In this document: in pieces, positions 36,021 to 50,622 of the stretch | How positions within the stretch are numbered: position 1 is the stretch's first letter | Layout: the number at the start of each line of letters is the position of its first letter | Assembly (NCBI GenBank): GCA_017562135.1 | Contig: QEYB01000047.1 | Location: forward strand, 434,001 to 498,000 | Origin: Dipylidium caninum | Lineage: Eukaryota > Platyhelminthes > Cestoda > Cyclophyllidea > Dipylidiidae | DNA length: 64,000 bases | Direction of reading: 5' to 3' | Notes under the pieces: generated by a model | Databases searched by the model: none | What the model saw: the letters and a program-made list of their open reading frames with translations, nothing else | Told to the model about the DNA's origin: nothing | Translations under genes and position numbers: made by a program

Positions 36021-38682
36021 ATTAAGACTAATAGTAAAAAAGTACATGCTTGGACGAAGGCGAGAGCAAATAAAGGGTTTGGTGGGAGATGAGACAATCA
36101 CTTTGGGGAAGTATACACTCTCCCCACCGCAAATTCAGAGTGTCCACTTCTCCGTACACTATTTCTTCTGTCTTCAGCCATTACCAATCAATCTAAACCT
36201 CAACACTGGTCTCTTCATTTCGTGCGCTGCCATCTATTCGCGGAACAACAAGTCTGGCTTCCCGAGACATAATTAGGACAGCCCTCTTACTGATGCATTT
36301 TCTCCCACTTTACACCCGTCATTGCCTCATGCCGGAAGGCAGAATGGGGACTTGTGGACCACTGACACTGTTTCCTACGTGCTCCTTTCTAGCCTATAAA
36401 TTCCAGACCTCCCGCTGAGAACAAACACGCTCACCTGCCTCCTGTAAGCGACCCAGTCTGCTGAGGCCGTGCGAACACCACGACGCGGTCTCATAGGACG
36501 GGTCGCATCGCAAATTGCTACAGTCTATCGCATGTCACTCAACCTTCTCCCAATGTAGTCAGCTGGTGATAAATGTCGACATCCACTCACGTTTAGTGAG
36601 AAGAACGCGTCGAGTCTTCTGTGAGCGGAAAGGAAAGTAACACCCACACACGAGCATGCAACTCTGCAGCGAAGCTGGCGGTCTTCTGAGTATTCATACA
36701 GGAGAGTGGCCGCAAATCACTCGACCGCTACATCCTTGTGCAATGTCCCCATTTGGGCTAACAATGGTATCTGACCCCAGCAGGGTGTCCACACCACAAC
36801 ACCACTTCCCCACTCGTCCGGAAGTAGACAAGGCAAATCCTCATCCTTTCCGGGAAAAGGAGATAAGCCGAGCATGGAGGAGTGCAGTGGCGATGGCGAC
36901 TGACGCGTGGAGAGTCGGGAATAGAGGCGAGCTGAGCTACGCCTGAGCGTGTTGTACCAACCTCGACCCAGCTCCACGGCACTGTGGCGACTGCACGCGG
37001 TAGAGCTTGCTTCTTCATCTTGCTGTCGTTTCTACACAACCGCACACGACGCCCGCGGCAACATGGGTTCCTCCCTCCCCTTCTCTTACGTTTAGTAGTT
37101 GTTTCAGGCGGCAGGTAATAGGGGATTTTTTTCAATCAACATTAAAAACTCCAGTGTCTCGGGCAGCGATGGCAGTCATCTGTGACCTCAGAGGGGTTGT
37201 AGCTTGTCAGAGACAGTCAGAGAGCCACTCATATGTATCTAGAGCCCCGCCCTGTTGAATTATTACCATTTCACTTCCCTGCGGCCGTTTCAGATGCATT
37301 CATCCAAGTCCTTTTGTTCGATCGCTGCATTTAAGGTGGGTCGTTCCTCCGGCAAACCTCCTCCACTTGACTTACCATCACTTCATTTGTAGCATCATCA
37401 GTGTCTTGGTCTGACTACCTCTTTCGCCGAGGCAGAAGCCTACCTTTGGGTGGCACCGGTGCACAGTTCTACAGAAGAAGAAGAGGAGGTTACTCGCTGA
37501 GTACTTGGCGAGCTGGTGGCAGGGCCACATGAAGCCCAGGCATTCGAGCATTAGGAAAACAGCGAAAAAATTCCAATCATGTGTGGTGGCGGCCTTTACT
37601 TCCTTGCCCGCTTCCATTGCATCATACCGTCGCGCAGAAGGGCTTCATTCATCAGACCGCGGCACTCGCAGACTCCGTGACAATAGAGTGCATGATGACT
37701 AAAGCAAGGATCGCTCAACGCGTTTGCGTGACATCTCAGTATTGCAGCGGCATCTTCTTCACAGTAATTCGTCTGTGGTGGTGATTCAACCTCGAAAAGA
37801 TATTCAGTCCACGCTTCTATACTCTTATGCTTCGTCGCCATAAGATGCGTGCGAAAACGCTGTTGGGATTCTGGATAAGCCCAAGTGCACCTGACATCTC
37901 GTTCCATCACCTCGAGGGTTCACGCCCGTGGTGGGGCGTCGCTTCGACCAAAGTACCGAAGCCACCACCTCAACAGCCCAACATCTCTGCCTCCAAACAC
38001 TGCCGTATTGGCAATTCCCAGTTGCATGCAAAATGCAGGCACTCCTCATAGTGCCCCACGTCTGCCCCATCATCCTGATGCCTCCATGGCATTGATAGAA
38101 ATCGAGGCATTCATAACATGCAATGCAAAAGTAGGAGGACAGACCATAACGAGGCAAATGGGCAAAGGCTTCTCACCATTGTGAGTGTGGAGCGAGAAGA
38201 GACAAAGGGAAGGGGGAGGGATAGTGGAGAGAAGAGGAAAAGGTAAGGTGAGTTAGGGTAAGGCAAGGCAAGGCTATGTCTAGACTGGACTAGACTAGGC
38301 TACGCATGTTACGAGGACTGATTGACGCCAAAGTGTGTGTCCATAGGTGGTTACAGCGCCGGATCAGTCAGAATTTTGAGATAAGGCATGGCGACGAACG
38401 AGGCACGTTGAGACAAACGGGGTAAGATGAGGAAGAGGTGATGAGGGGAATCAAGTGTGAGCGTAGACATTTAGAAAGAAGGACAGTATTGTCTCGGTGC
38501 TATCGGTGCCCAGCCATGTGGCAGCGGATAAAGAGCTGGTGTCCGATGCAAAAAAGAGAAAATGTTCATTCGGATGACAATAGCGCTCAAAGAGATGGGC
38601 ATGAAAGTGCTCGCAAATACGTGTGATAAGTTGATTAAACCGCAAGGCACATCTCCCAAAAGGTGAGAATATTTGGGATGGG

Positions 38683-38736
38683 GGGTGGGAGGTGGGAGGT
38701 GGGAGGTGGGAGGTGGGAGGTGGGAGGTAGGTAGGT
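38683..38736 (+). repeat. (GGTGGGA)n heptamer minisatellite
   Basis: About seven tandem copies of GGTGGGA, passing into GGTAGGTAGGTGGGA. The homologous place in the other arm (60912-60946) is a GGTA tetramer array instead. Confidence 0.9.
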
Positions 38737-38910
38737 GGGAAGGAGAGAGGGAAAGGAGGTGGATGAGGGGTCGTTGAGATGGACAGCACAGGTAAGTAGA
38801 CTAAAAAGCAATGTGCGGTCGTATCTGCAGTTGAGAGGACAGTGGGGAAGGGATGAAAGCGGGACAGCGGTTGTTCAGATCAGCACTTTAGTGGTGGTAG
38901 ATGTGGAGGT

Positions 38911-38930
38911 GGCTGTGGCTGTGGCTGTGG
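38911..38930 (+). repeat. (GGCTGT)n short array
   Basis: Three copies of GGCTGT. The partner in the other arm (60685-60734) is expanded and alternates CACAGC with CACAGT. Confidence 0.85.
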
Positions 38931-41900
38931 AAGAAACAGACGACGAGTTCGGGTGAATCCATTTACATAAAACTTGGTATATTCGGCAAACATTTCACCC
39001 TCTGACCCCGTCTGCCACCGTCTGGTAACCCATTCACTTCCCCATCATAGCCAATTGCATCAAATGGAGTAGGTCATCACCCACCTTCCCCAATCACCAC
39101 TTGCAGCCGTGATGGGGGAGAAGTGCGTACCATAGATTACCTTTGCTTTGACGTACAAAGCACACCAAACCTCCATCCTCAGTCGCGTCTTATGGGGATT
39201 CACGATTCCCCCGACACAGCCCCGTCTACTGGCTGTCGGCATTAAAGTCCTCAACTCACCTCCTGGCCGCCATTACTCGATGCACTAGTGTGACCACTGC
39301 CTCATCCCCTTCTTCCTTTCATCCACCGCACTTGTGTGATGCTCTAGAATACTGCTGATGCCGCCACACCCACCAGTCATCTGGCTATAATGGGAAGGAC
39401 TGGCAACCTCATCCACCACTCCGTAGTCATTATTAGATGCGTGTGTGCGACGAGGGATCATTGGTCACGCGTGAAGCTATTGTGAGGAATCTCCTCCCAT
39501 GCATTGTCCGACAGTCATACTGAGGATGCCTCCGACCTACTTGCCTTGCCCCCATTTCTCCCAAGCCACTGTGACAATGCCCAATCTGCAACCTGACGCC
39601 ACGTCTCCTACGCCCACTGGCCTTTAACTTAATGCGCATTAATTTCCGACGTGGGCGGTAATAAAAGGGGGATCGAGGGAGGAGGAGGGACGACGGAGGG
39701 ATTGGTAGAATCTCTGAATGCACATTGTTAAAGTCCAACCATTTCGGCAAGGATGAGGAGGAGCTGGGTGAGTGAGATGTCACACAAGTGTTGATAGGCC
39801 ACCTTGCGATGCTCGTGAGTAGTGCGAGTGGGGCATGACACTCGTGCCACTGTCACCGATCCATTTCATTTGGAGTTTCGGCTCACGAGGCGAGAATACC
39901 AACTGCAACTGGAGTGGGCACGTGGACACCTTCTCCGACCGACCCACAATGCACCTTTCATCCGCCCTCTTACATTTCAAGCGTTACTGCTAATATACAG
40001 TTAGCTAAACCCCGTCAACCCTCATGGGGCACGCGAGTGAAACTCTGTCTCCTTTCCATTTCGCCACCGCCAACTTACCCAAATCGCTACTATTACATCG
40101 ACATCTGCAGACACGTCCGCTCTTTCCACCTACCACGGACATCACAGGACGCCGTGCAACAGGCAGACAATAATATTGGGGAGGAACGCTTGTCCTGTGT
40201 TGTGTCTGGCCAACTGCTTCTGTCAGGATAAGATAGCATTGCTTCCTCGTGTCAGCGTTCACCACTACTTAATACCATTCACCATTGTGATCGTCACGGC
40301 CTTTGCAAGGTTGGTGCAATCGCTTCTTCATTATCTTCTTCATTTACATCTTCCTCCCGGTCTTCGTCTTTGACTTCGTCTTCTTCAAAGAAGGCCAGAA
40401 AACAACCACTTGTGATGAGGCAACTAATGAACGGATGTACTGATTCGGCATCTCATGAGGCATCCAACTTGTTACCTGCGCGTCTATGAGTCGCGAAGGC
40501 GAGGGCTTCGAATAGGCTCGTTTCAGTTGAGTGCGTGACGGCTTCATTCTACTTATTCCCTTCACTCCTTCCACTCTGAAATCAGCCGGTTAGTGGGTTA
40601 GAGTCACACACTCCCGTACCTAAGGCAAATGGCCAAACAGGTTCGGTGCGCCTACCTGATGCAGAACGCCAAGAACATACTGACGGCGCTGTTTTAGCGA
40701 TTCAACTACCATTGCGGCCACACCTGATTTATTGGTTTTGGACATAAACAGTATGATGAAAGGCACCTGAGTGCCGTGTGCAATCGCGCCCTGTTGTTGT
40801 TCATCCCTACGGTCAGTCGCACTTCATATGATAATATGTACACCAAATGGCGGTTAATTTGGAGCGGGAGAGAAGCAGTGCTTACGCAAGTACACGTAGA
40901 CGAGAAGGAATTGCTGCTGCCGATGTCCAAGGTGAAGTTGGTGAATCAACCAGATTGTTGTGCGTCAGAACGAGTGAAGTAGAAAGTTCTGTTAAGTGAA
41001 CAAATTACTTTACTTGGCTACATGTCTACAGTGTCACATTTTTTCCAGCCACCGGTCTTCTTCATGTCTTTACTGCTAGTCACCCACGCACGCACTCACA
41101 CACCCGCGCACCCTCCCTTCCTTCCTCCTCCTTGAGGTCGCAGCAGCGACTTCAATGTGATGGACGGGAGGGGATGAAAATACTCACGAAAGTAGATCGC
41201 GAATGTGAGGCTCACACCAGAGAAAACTTGGTGGGAATAACACTGAGAAATAATGTTGTATTTTCCAACCGCGAGAGTTGTTTCGTCTTCGTGATTATTT
41301 CGAGGAGTTAATAAATCGCAGTGAATCTTCACCCGCTAGAGCTTGGAAAGGAGATACCGTGGTGACGTCCGTTGCTAAATACAACTGTCTTACCTGAACA
41401 TTCGAAGTTCTCAGCATTGGAGTTATCTTCGGTTTATATTCCTCCTGTAATTATTAGAAGTAGATATCAGGGCAAGAGTGAAGCAGATGGACAAATCTGG
41501 TTTGTCGGCAAGTATGTCCGACAAATGCATCTTTGTTGCAAATGAGCCTCTTGACGAATGTTATGCCAGTGTAGACAGTAGCGAGCAGAGTATGCAATGG
41601 TTATGGCGAGGAGAATGGGAATAGAATGGAGGTTTCGTATAACATGATTAGTAAATATTGCTCTCTAAAGTGCAATATTTACTTGTTAAGCCTCCGTGAG
41701 ACAGGCAGCAAATTTTCAATCGTTCACGTTTCTGTCGCAAAAGTTAGGTCCACCCATAAATGGCTCAACCTGTTTAATATTATATATTGTCGACTAAACC
41801 AGCGATTCCGTATTTACGATTAAATCACTTCGCCCTTTACTGACAACTTCACTGAGTTGCACTTGTTTTTCTACGTGATGCCCTAATTTGCTACGTAGGT

Positions 41901-44900
41901 GTGACAGCGATGCCTGTCGGCATTATAAAATAATGACAAGATGTTCATTTTTATACTGGATCCAAAATCATTTGATGGAGTGCTTTTGAGAATAACTTAA
42001 TAAATGACATTCACGAGGACTCACTGAAACTACGGCCAGATTATGTCTCTTAATAGGTTATAAATCATGAGCTTTCACATTCGCAAATTTGACATACTCA
42101 GCTTTTTTCGCGAAATTCTTATCACTTGCTTTCCAGCCTACTGATACTATCACTTTATTTTGAGGCCATTTTAAATCACTACCTTTTTGGTATCACCATA
42201 AGAACTTCTAGTACATGAATTACTTGTAAGAGGCCGTTATCTGAAAGGTATACTTACAATAAAAGTAGACGATAATCTAAAACAAATGTATTCTCCTACT
42301 TTAACCTATGTTGAGGAAATTGTGCTACATCGGAAAATTATAGGCCTTATTCTAAGTTGCGGCAATTAGAGAAGTTGTAACTATTAATTCCTGATAGGAA
42401 GGAAGGTTCACTTATTCTCACCAAGTCATTTATTGGCCTTCAGTTCAAACTGCTCAACATAGCTGAAACTGTAAGCTAGGGGAAGAGAAAGAGATGAAAT
42501 CTCCACCAAATAGTGGGACTCATTCATTCCAAAACACAAAGTCAAGCAAATTAAATCAAGGTAATCTTATACCACTTAGTCCACGTACGTGAACTTCGGA
42601 ATGTACGATTTAAGGTGAATAAATAGCACCAGGTAATACAATGTCATTTAGTGTGCCCAACAGTATGTGGGAGGTCGTCATGTAGTTTTCGCAGGCATCG
42701 TTGCAGTAATTAAGCATTTGGAGCGTAGATAGGACATCGGATCCGCAATGCTAACCGAACAATCCACGGCCGGAACCGACTTACTATTACTTGTGTGTGA
42801 AAATGATGGAACTCACCATTTGTCATCAAGGCCCTCGTCAAATTATCTGGACATCTCCAATTGGTATTGGCTCGTTGCTTAGAAGATTGGAAATAAGGCA
42901 AGAAGTTTAGTAGATCGCCTCTTCGCCTGAAATGAGACTTGTAGTGAAAGAGGTGCCCTTCAGTTATTGCATGGCAGTAAATGCTCTATTACTGTGAGAA
43001 TTGCCCTGAAGTACCAGTAGTGATGTTGGAAGTAGTTAACCCACAAGCGCGAAAATATATTCATGCTTTAGAGTGACTTGGGAGCGTTTTTTCAGTTTTT
43101 AAAAGAAAAGGAAAAGCGAAGATAACAACCGCAAAGTGTTCATAGGAATTCACTAATCGAAATTATCAAAAAGTGACTTAAAAGCTCGAAGTTGGTGGGC
43201 ACTTATAGGTTAAAGTTGTAATTATCATTCTGACTTTTTCGAAATCTCAGTTGGATCAAAAAGTGCAATTAATATTAAAAAAGTTCTTCACCTTTGATGT
43301 AAAAATAATCCTTCATTAAATGATTTTCGTTTCCGATAATTCAGATTTAAAGCATGTGTGGTTAACACCTCAAGGGCTTTCGTAGATCTTCAGACTTTTC
43401 GAGGTGCTGACATTGAAGTTCAATGTCGGCCCTAAGATCTAAATCGAATCCTTACAGTAACTAAGGGCATCGGAGATGTTAAATTTTCGGACTCTATTAC
43501 GAGAGCAATTTGATTGCTAAAACATGTCATATAATGAGCTTTCCGTCCGAGGAACGTTCCTACATATTCACCTTTACAAAATCTCTCAGTTTAATGGAGC
43601 CCTGCGAAGGGACTTACCCTTCGGAGTCATTCCAAAAAAAAAGGGGGTTTCACCATGATGTCGAACGATTGAAGAGTTGGAAAATTCAAATTTATAATAG
43701 CTGGATGCATACTTTCGCTCGTCATGTCTCTGCATTAGCCTAGTTTAGATATCCCTCGGAACTTAAGTGGAGTATTGTTGAGGAGTAATAAGTATTGGAA
43801 TGGCAACTGAGTGACTGCGATTTCACACTTTTTTTATTTGGTAACTGTTACAAATATCTACCTCTATTTATTTCTTGTTGTAGGATAGCTGCCATTTGGT
43901 AAAAATTAATCTGCGACTACAGTATTTTTTTATCCAATTCAGAATGAAAACATGAGGTGAACATAAAAATATTCATTTAAATTTGCCAAAAGGCAAAAAG
44001 GCCGCGGTACTGCGAATTATGTCAGTGATAGAATGAAACCTTGAAAGTATCATTGTTCAAAATTGGTGTGTGCCAGTTGGTTTGATGATTTCATTAAAAT
44101 GCCCAGCTTTCTGTGTAGTAGGTCAGTTTAAAGTCTGATGGACTGCAATCAAGCGCATTTATGATTCGAGATCTTCAGAAACGGCAGTACGTTGCTGGGA
44201 TGCTTTGGATTGCGGAACGCAATTAATGAATTGGAAGGAAAATTATAAATAAGCAGTGGCACATATGTCGCGTTTTTAAGAACACATAAAAGTCATCATG
44301 GTTAGAATCAGGATGGGTCGCGCACGCGAGCTGAGTCAATCTGATAGATAGCTATTGAGAAGTGTATAGCGCAGATGGTTTTAAGTTCAAAATTTCGCTC
44401 TGAAGTTTGTCCTGATGATGAATTACGATTCGCAGGAGAGGAACTCGTTGCGCTTCATAGGTAATAATTAGACCGGTTTGCTAGGCACGTTAGTAAAGAA
44501 AGAGCTAACTGGAAGTATTGAATATGTAGTATCTAAGTATTTTGGTTGGCAACTGAGCGTTTACGCACTTAACAAGGATGATAAATTGAGAAATTTGTTC
44601 AATTAGAATACATATTTGCGGATATTACCGTAATAATAAAACAGAATATATATGGATTATATATAAGATGTTTAAATGGCCTATAGTGGGACGCTATCTT
44701 TCATTTTCCTTTATTCTAGCTTGCTCATGTTTTTCAATATTTCCAGAAAATTATTCTGTCCTAGGTTCAGTGAGTTTCCATGCTCTAACTGTAAAAAAAC
44801 TGACAAATAGCTAGACAAACTTGGAAAGTTCCAATAATTGTTTAGATATAAATAAACAATGTTGCATTTACAACCTTGTCAAGGCGATGCCAAAAAAGTT

Positions 44901-47900
44901 ACGTGTGAAGCCACATTTATTGAGCCCACGGTTGTATTATTTTCCCTAAAAGCCACCCTTTTCATCCGCTATCTTCCGGCTATATCTAAAACTTCGGTAC
45001 TACATATTTCCAAAATGAGAAAAGATTTAAGCTATTTTTCGGCGTTTTGGCAGGGTAAAACCCATTCTTTCATTCTCTCTACTCTCTCTCTTCTTTTCTT
45101 AGTCTTCGTCCCGTGTTTTTGCGTATTTGTGTGTCTTTGTTCTATGTATTGAATGTGTGAGTGTGTATTACTGGCATTAATTTTACTTCCACTACCAAAA
45201 TAGGCAACGCTTACCTCCCCGAACGACATTTAATTAACGGGGTTTTGATAGTGCTACAGACGGTGCAAGTCACTGAAATATTAATGCTTTGATGAGCTAC
45301 ACTTTCCCCATTCACCGTCCATCGGCTGTGCTGTTACTCGGCTTGAAGTAGGAAACTGCGTGATGATTTAAATAAACCATTGTTACCTTGTCAATCTTCA
45401 TGAGGACCTCACTCGTCTCCGGCGCAACTCCACCAAAATGTGTACAATTTAATAAAAATTTTCAAAGTTTCTTCTGATTCACGAACGATTTTCAATCTCC
45501 TCAATTCCTTCTGCAGTTAAACTGCAAGACTAAGTTCAATTCCACCATGGGAGTAGCAATTCTGAAGGAAATTTATACAATTACTTCGAGTTATGTCAGA
45601 ATACATGTTTATGTTATCTAACTGTTCTCTTTTGATGTGACCAATTTGTTGCGAACATGCTCACCTACAAGGTATTGAATGTCTATAATTTCTGACATTT
45701 TGAGGTGTTAAAACCAAAACATTAAATCAAACATTTTTGTTTATCTGGCCTATCTGCTCCCTGCTGACACTGATGAGATTTACACTTCGTTACTGTCGAT
45801 AAGAAATTGGTGAGGATTTTGAGGAAGCTCATTTTTTGTTACTTACCGCAACCCAACCCTAAACTCTTCACCACAATGTAAAGGGAGTACGTTTACGATT
45901 TTGTGGGTTGGTCTCTCTACAGATTTTAGCCACTTCATTTGACATGGTTCATACTTTTGTTGAGTTAAACAGCATGCGTAAACAGGCTCACCTAAACGTA
46001 AAGTCATACACCATTGCACATTAACTTCCACCGCTTGCGACGAATTGTTCTCAGGGTACCATTATTTTAAGCATTGAATCTTACCTCTGAAAGTGAAAGT
46101 GTATTTAAAGTTAAAGTCAACCTGCTTCCCCTTTGATATCCCTGTAAGCCAATCATTGATGGACCTACATAAACGCATAAAGGCAGGCCTGCGGGAAAAT
46201 CTCACGATAATAGCAACAAGCCTCATGACGGTATTTAGCAAGAGAGCATTATTCCACCACTAAGTAGTCCTCATATTGTCAAGTTTAAGATTAGAATTAT
46301 TATGGAAATGTAGGTTATCTTGACTATGAAACAAGTTCATTATCCATTGTCATTAACCACGGTTTCGTTCGCCGACCTTGGGCGTGCTGTGCCACTATTC
46401 CAACGAGTAAGATAACGTTCTTCATTCATTTTGTCTCAAAACTAGGTGGTATTCAAAGATTTTTTTCACAGGATTGCAGCAACGGGTGGTAATGCTAAAT
46501 TTACTGTATGGACCACCCTCGACGTAGGTTTCCAGGCAGGAAAACAATTACATAAATTGTGTGTCAAATTCTATTAGCCATACTGTCTTCAGCATCTTCC
46601 GGTTTAAAAGATCTATTCCTCGCTGCTAGGAGCAGTTAACTAGGGCAACATTTCAGCAATCCATGTATCAATAGGTGTTTCATTACATTTTTTCCCACTC
46701 AATACATTCATCTCTTCATCGCACCATTGAAGACGATTCACGGAGGTGAAGAAACAACGTAACTCATTACTCTACTATGACTCTAATAACAAATTAACAT
46801 TTGACATCATTCAGAACGCATGCTTACCGTCAGGTTATACTTATTAGTAGAATGATATGCTACCAGAGCGACGATTAATGTGGCAGAAGGTGAAGAGCAC
46901 CCACGTAATCAATTATGCATTTCAAATAGTAACCTAACATATAAGAATAGCTCCAATGCTGACATAATGACGGAAGGCAAGTGGGATACATTCAAATGCA
47001 CCCACCAAAAACCCTTTTAAATGGTTATAATGGTGCACACTTCAACAGTCCGCATTGTGAAATCATATTTGTCTGTTCATAAATAACCTTCTATTCCTCG
47101 ACTTCTGCATTGATACATCAGGTCTTGATGGCTACAGTGATTTCTTCCCTGTGGATTAACACAAATAGATATATTCAATGGAGCAGATAAAATGTGGGCA
47201 ACCATTCTTGTTCTTGTTTGTGGTTGTGAAGGCGAACTGAGATTCTAAAGATTTAATCCTGAATTGACACCTGCGTTCTGTTTAAAATGCATCCTCCATA
47301 TAGTAACATTTCGCATTTATTGATTTAACTAATCTGTAATTTGTTTACTCCTTTTGAGTTGTTTTACAGAAAGAGCCTCTTCCGCTAACTTAACGTTAGA
47401 ACGGGTGCCAATATTCATCTACTCATCTGAGAAGCCTTTCGATGTGGACCTTTTATAAATCATCTGCTCCTAGCAGGCACCTTCTTGTGTGATGTCGAGA
47501 AATAGAAGCTGACCGTTAAGGCGACAGTTTTTATTCGTGGATGACCTGGCCCTTCCCCGAGACCCCATAAGAGACGTGATTGTGATGTCAGACCTATCTC
47601 TCAATTTTGACCAAAGCAATCGAGGAAAATTGTGTATGGGAATTTACATGAGAGGATAATCAGCGCTGGTCTTTTGAAACTCAGCATTTTGTGAATGAAA
47701 TAAACAAGTTCATGTCTGGGATTTTAACAATATTCAAATTTAGACCTATTTTACAGGTGGGACTCCATGGGATAAGATACGTCGGATGAGTGAAAATGTC
47801 TATCAATCTTAGTAACCAAGGGAATTTGAAACTCATTAGGTAATCACATTAAAGTGACAGTATAATGTCTGTGCAGCTAAACGGATATAATGAATGTTCT

Positions 47901-48029
47901 ACTTAGATGAAATGAGGAAAAGAAAACCAGAGAAGACCTGAAAGATATTAAATATAAAGGGCAAATTAGTCGTAATGTCTCTGGGGCATGAGATGGGAAG
48001 GCGAGGCGGGGATTCCGTCCTCCTCTTCT

Positions 48030-48293
48030 TCAATGACAATGGTGTGTGGATGTCTTTGCAATGATAACTCGTTGCTCCGAGGAGCTTTCATTGTATTGCG
48101 ACGTAAGGTGAGTCCTTTCCCAGTTCCGATAGCATGTTCCAGTGTAGATGACTGGCATTAATGCGTCACGGGAACCCATTACCGGTGTGGGTTCATGAGA
48201 ATTATGAATGACACTACCACTTCGGGCGAAAAGCGGAGTCGCAGTCACTTCAGATGATGCTCCATCTTCAAAATAAATTTTGAGGGAGGCCAT
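48030..48293 (-). CDS. Uncertain small open frame
   Basis: 87 codons with protein-like composition (MASLKIYFEDGASSEV at the start, EQRVIIAKTSTHHCH at the end) and stop at 48030. The frame stays open upstream only to about 48332, where an in-frame TAA lies. It is on the same strand as, and downstream of, the 521-residue gene, but I could not find an acceptor here that matches the phase of that gene's possible donor. No family recognised; it may be chance. Confidence 0.2.
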   Translation of the reverse strand: MASLKIYFEDGASSEVTATPLFARSGSVIHNSHEPTPVMGSRDALMPVIYTGTCYRNWERTHLTSQYNESSSEQRVIIAKTSTHHCH

Positions 48294-50622
48294 ATAAAGA
48301 TGCAGAAATAGTAAAGTTATGCTTCTCTGGCATTAATTGCTGATATAATCCAAGGCTCCACTTAAAAATAGGTTCTACGTTACTCGAAACCTAATCGGCA
48401 TGCGCCATTTTCCTGGATTTACTTTAATATATCCTTTTCCCATAATCATAAAATCGACATTAATTAGTATTCTATAGCTGTGGTTTAAACTTTCTTTACT
48501 CGATTTTTTTGTTAACCTATAATTGTGGAACAGACATTTGCTCAATGCTCCCTTACTGGCTCTGAACTGTTTTCATGAGACAAACGAATTTCGTTTACCT
48601 CGTTGCAATACATTTTGTGAATCCATTAGAAAACTGCTGCTCCGGGTAGACATTTACTTGTGTTGTTTACAAAACAACAAGATGGTATGATATCTGCCTG
48701 GTTCTTTGATCTGACAATTTATCGTCATTTCGCGCATGTCAGTTATCCGTGAATTACAGAGTTTTAAACTGACAATTCGGGTAAGACTATCTGTCCAAGA
48801 ATCAAAATAGTTCAAAAAATGATTGAAGGAATAAATCGTTTTAATCTCGAGATTGGCGTGGAAGTTTAAGGAAACTGGGAGGAGTAAAGAAACCTCACAT
48901 CAATAAACTCTTTATTTTAGTTTAATTTTCAGAAACCGCAAAACTGCGTGGAAATGTTAGGTTTCCCAAATTAGTTGAATCTTGGATTTATTATGATTAT
49001 GCCATAATGGAAGAAGTGCAACAGTTGTTCAAAATACGCCTGTTTGAAGCACATCCATGAGAAAACAAAGTAAGTGCATTAAAAACCAGACATCTATACA
49101 CATCAAAAGCGACATTTTAAGATGATCATATTTTAGCGCCCAGGTGGTATTGTCTTCTACACCATGATAGTTTCTAGACTCGCAAGACCATATTTGAACT
49201 TTAGTGGATAAGATGGAATAGGCGAATACAGAAAATTGCTAATAACCGCACATAATTCCCTACGTTCGTATTAGGTTCTCCAGCAACGGGGAATGGTCAT
49301 TTGTCGTATATCAATCGACTAATAACGATAAATGGTGATCATTAAAAACAGGAACAATAGACCTGAGACGAAAGGTAAAATCGAAATTATTTTAACAATT
49401 AAAAATCCTGCGAAATAAATGAAAATTCCCTCTGTGTTAGATCTTCAACCTGTTACTTGGAAATTAAATACAAGTGTGTGGAAGACTTAGCATGCCCTTC
49501 TATCTGTCTTCTAACCAATGATTTCATAGCAAAAAATAATCTGAACGAGATAGGACTGGTTTTGACTAAAACGGCGCACGTTAATAGCATTTTTACACCA
49601 CTATGAAATTAGGAGGGTTCAACAAGTTGACAAATGTAGGAATGGGGGGAAACGATCATTTCTCCCTCTATTGAACTATTTACCTGAAAAGACGGCATTT
49701 CGAACGTGAAAAGACCGTCACTAGAGTGCAAAATTGCCTCAGCAACCGGAGTAATGTGCAAGATTTCTCAAATGTATGAGGTATAGTACATAAGATGTAT
49801 GGAAAGAAAGGCGATGTGCTCATTTTTTACCTTAACGATTCCCTTGCCTTTCTGACAACTATCACATTCTAACCATGAGCTTGCATATTGGAGTAAATGA
49901 CAAGTAAATGCTTCCAAACAAAAGGAATAAATATTAGTGAATTTTGGGAATGGAATACAAGCCAAAACGTCTTAGAACAGTAGTGGAGTAAACGAATGGA
50001 TAAACACAGTGGCGTAATAGAGGAAGACTTTAAACACCACTTTGGCTCCAATCGTTTCATGCACCAACGTTAAGTGGATACCTTCGTAATATCATAGCTG
50101 AATGACAGAAAAAGCTTACATTTCTGCCTCACACAAAGGATTGCAAATAGAAAACTGGAAAAGAACCCAGTGTGAAATAAGCATTCAAACTGGATTGAAC
50201 TGGGTCAGTTAGTAATGACGCTTCATCCCAATTTAGAGTCTCGCAAAACCTAGTCTCTTCATATAAAATTCACTACTTAAAGCATCTAGCAGAAGGCGGC
50301 CTGTCCTTGTTCGAGGCAACGTGTGTCATTTCTGTTTGAGAGACAACGGGGCAAAAATCTCCCATACCGCTGTTCGTGGTACTGGATCCTAGCATCGACA
50401 ATTTTTGATGAAAATTATTTTATGGGCTTAATGCATTAAAAGAGATATTTCGCTCCGACGAGCAAGTCAAATGAGTGATTTAGGGGAGAATTAAATGCTG
50501 ACGCTCTCCATCGTCTAACTCGATCAAAAAGCATATGTCTGAGGCTCCCTCAGTACCACCGAGAGCGTATATGTCGACGCCAACACTCCGCAGAGTCTTT
50601 ATCGGCTCATTGAACTCGTTTG

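Larger units (their letters stand above)
35778..42508 (+). repeat. Left arm of giant inverted repeat
   Basis: This segment recurs in reverse complement at 57125-64000. Matched points: 35778 with 64000 (CTTCTT tract), 36900 with about 62800, 40005 with 59623, 41880 with about 57740, and the inner edge gagatgaaatctccacc (42492-42508) with 57125-57141. Coordinate sums stay near 99.6-99.8 kb throughout, so the arms are colinear with only small indels. Hand alignment of three stretches gave about 2-6 percent substitution, nearly all transitions. The outer part (to about 41.3 kb) is GC-rich; the inner 1.2 kb is AT-rich. Frames here differ from their partners mainly by amino-acid changes and frameshifts, so I do not call genes. 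The origin (inverted segmental duplication, or very large inverted-repeat element) is not settled by the sequence. Confidence 0.95.

Noticed and set aside
36717..37135. Similar frames in both arms around 36.7-37.1 and 62.7-63.0 kb
   Set aside because: They share a block of about 55 residues, but are interrupted by compensating indels and differ mainly at amino-acid-changing sites. Open frames in GC-rich DNA are expected by chance.
37885..38184. Paired frames 37885-38184 plus and 61467-61766 minus
   Set aside because: Start and end match but the middle is frame-shifted between arms, so the protein is not conserved.
40005..40265. Matching 86-codon frames in both arms (40005-40265 minus and 59363-59623 plus)
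   Set aside because: Both are open, but they differ at 11 of 86 residues with mostly amino-acid-changing substitutions at low DNA divergence, which gives no sign of purifying selection. An overlapping frame on the other strand is equally well kept.
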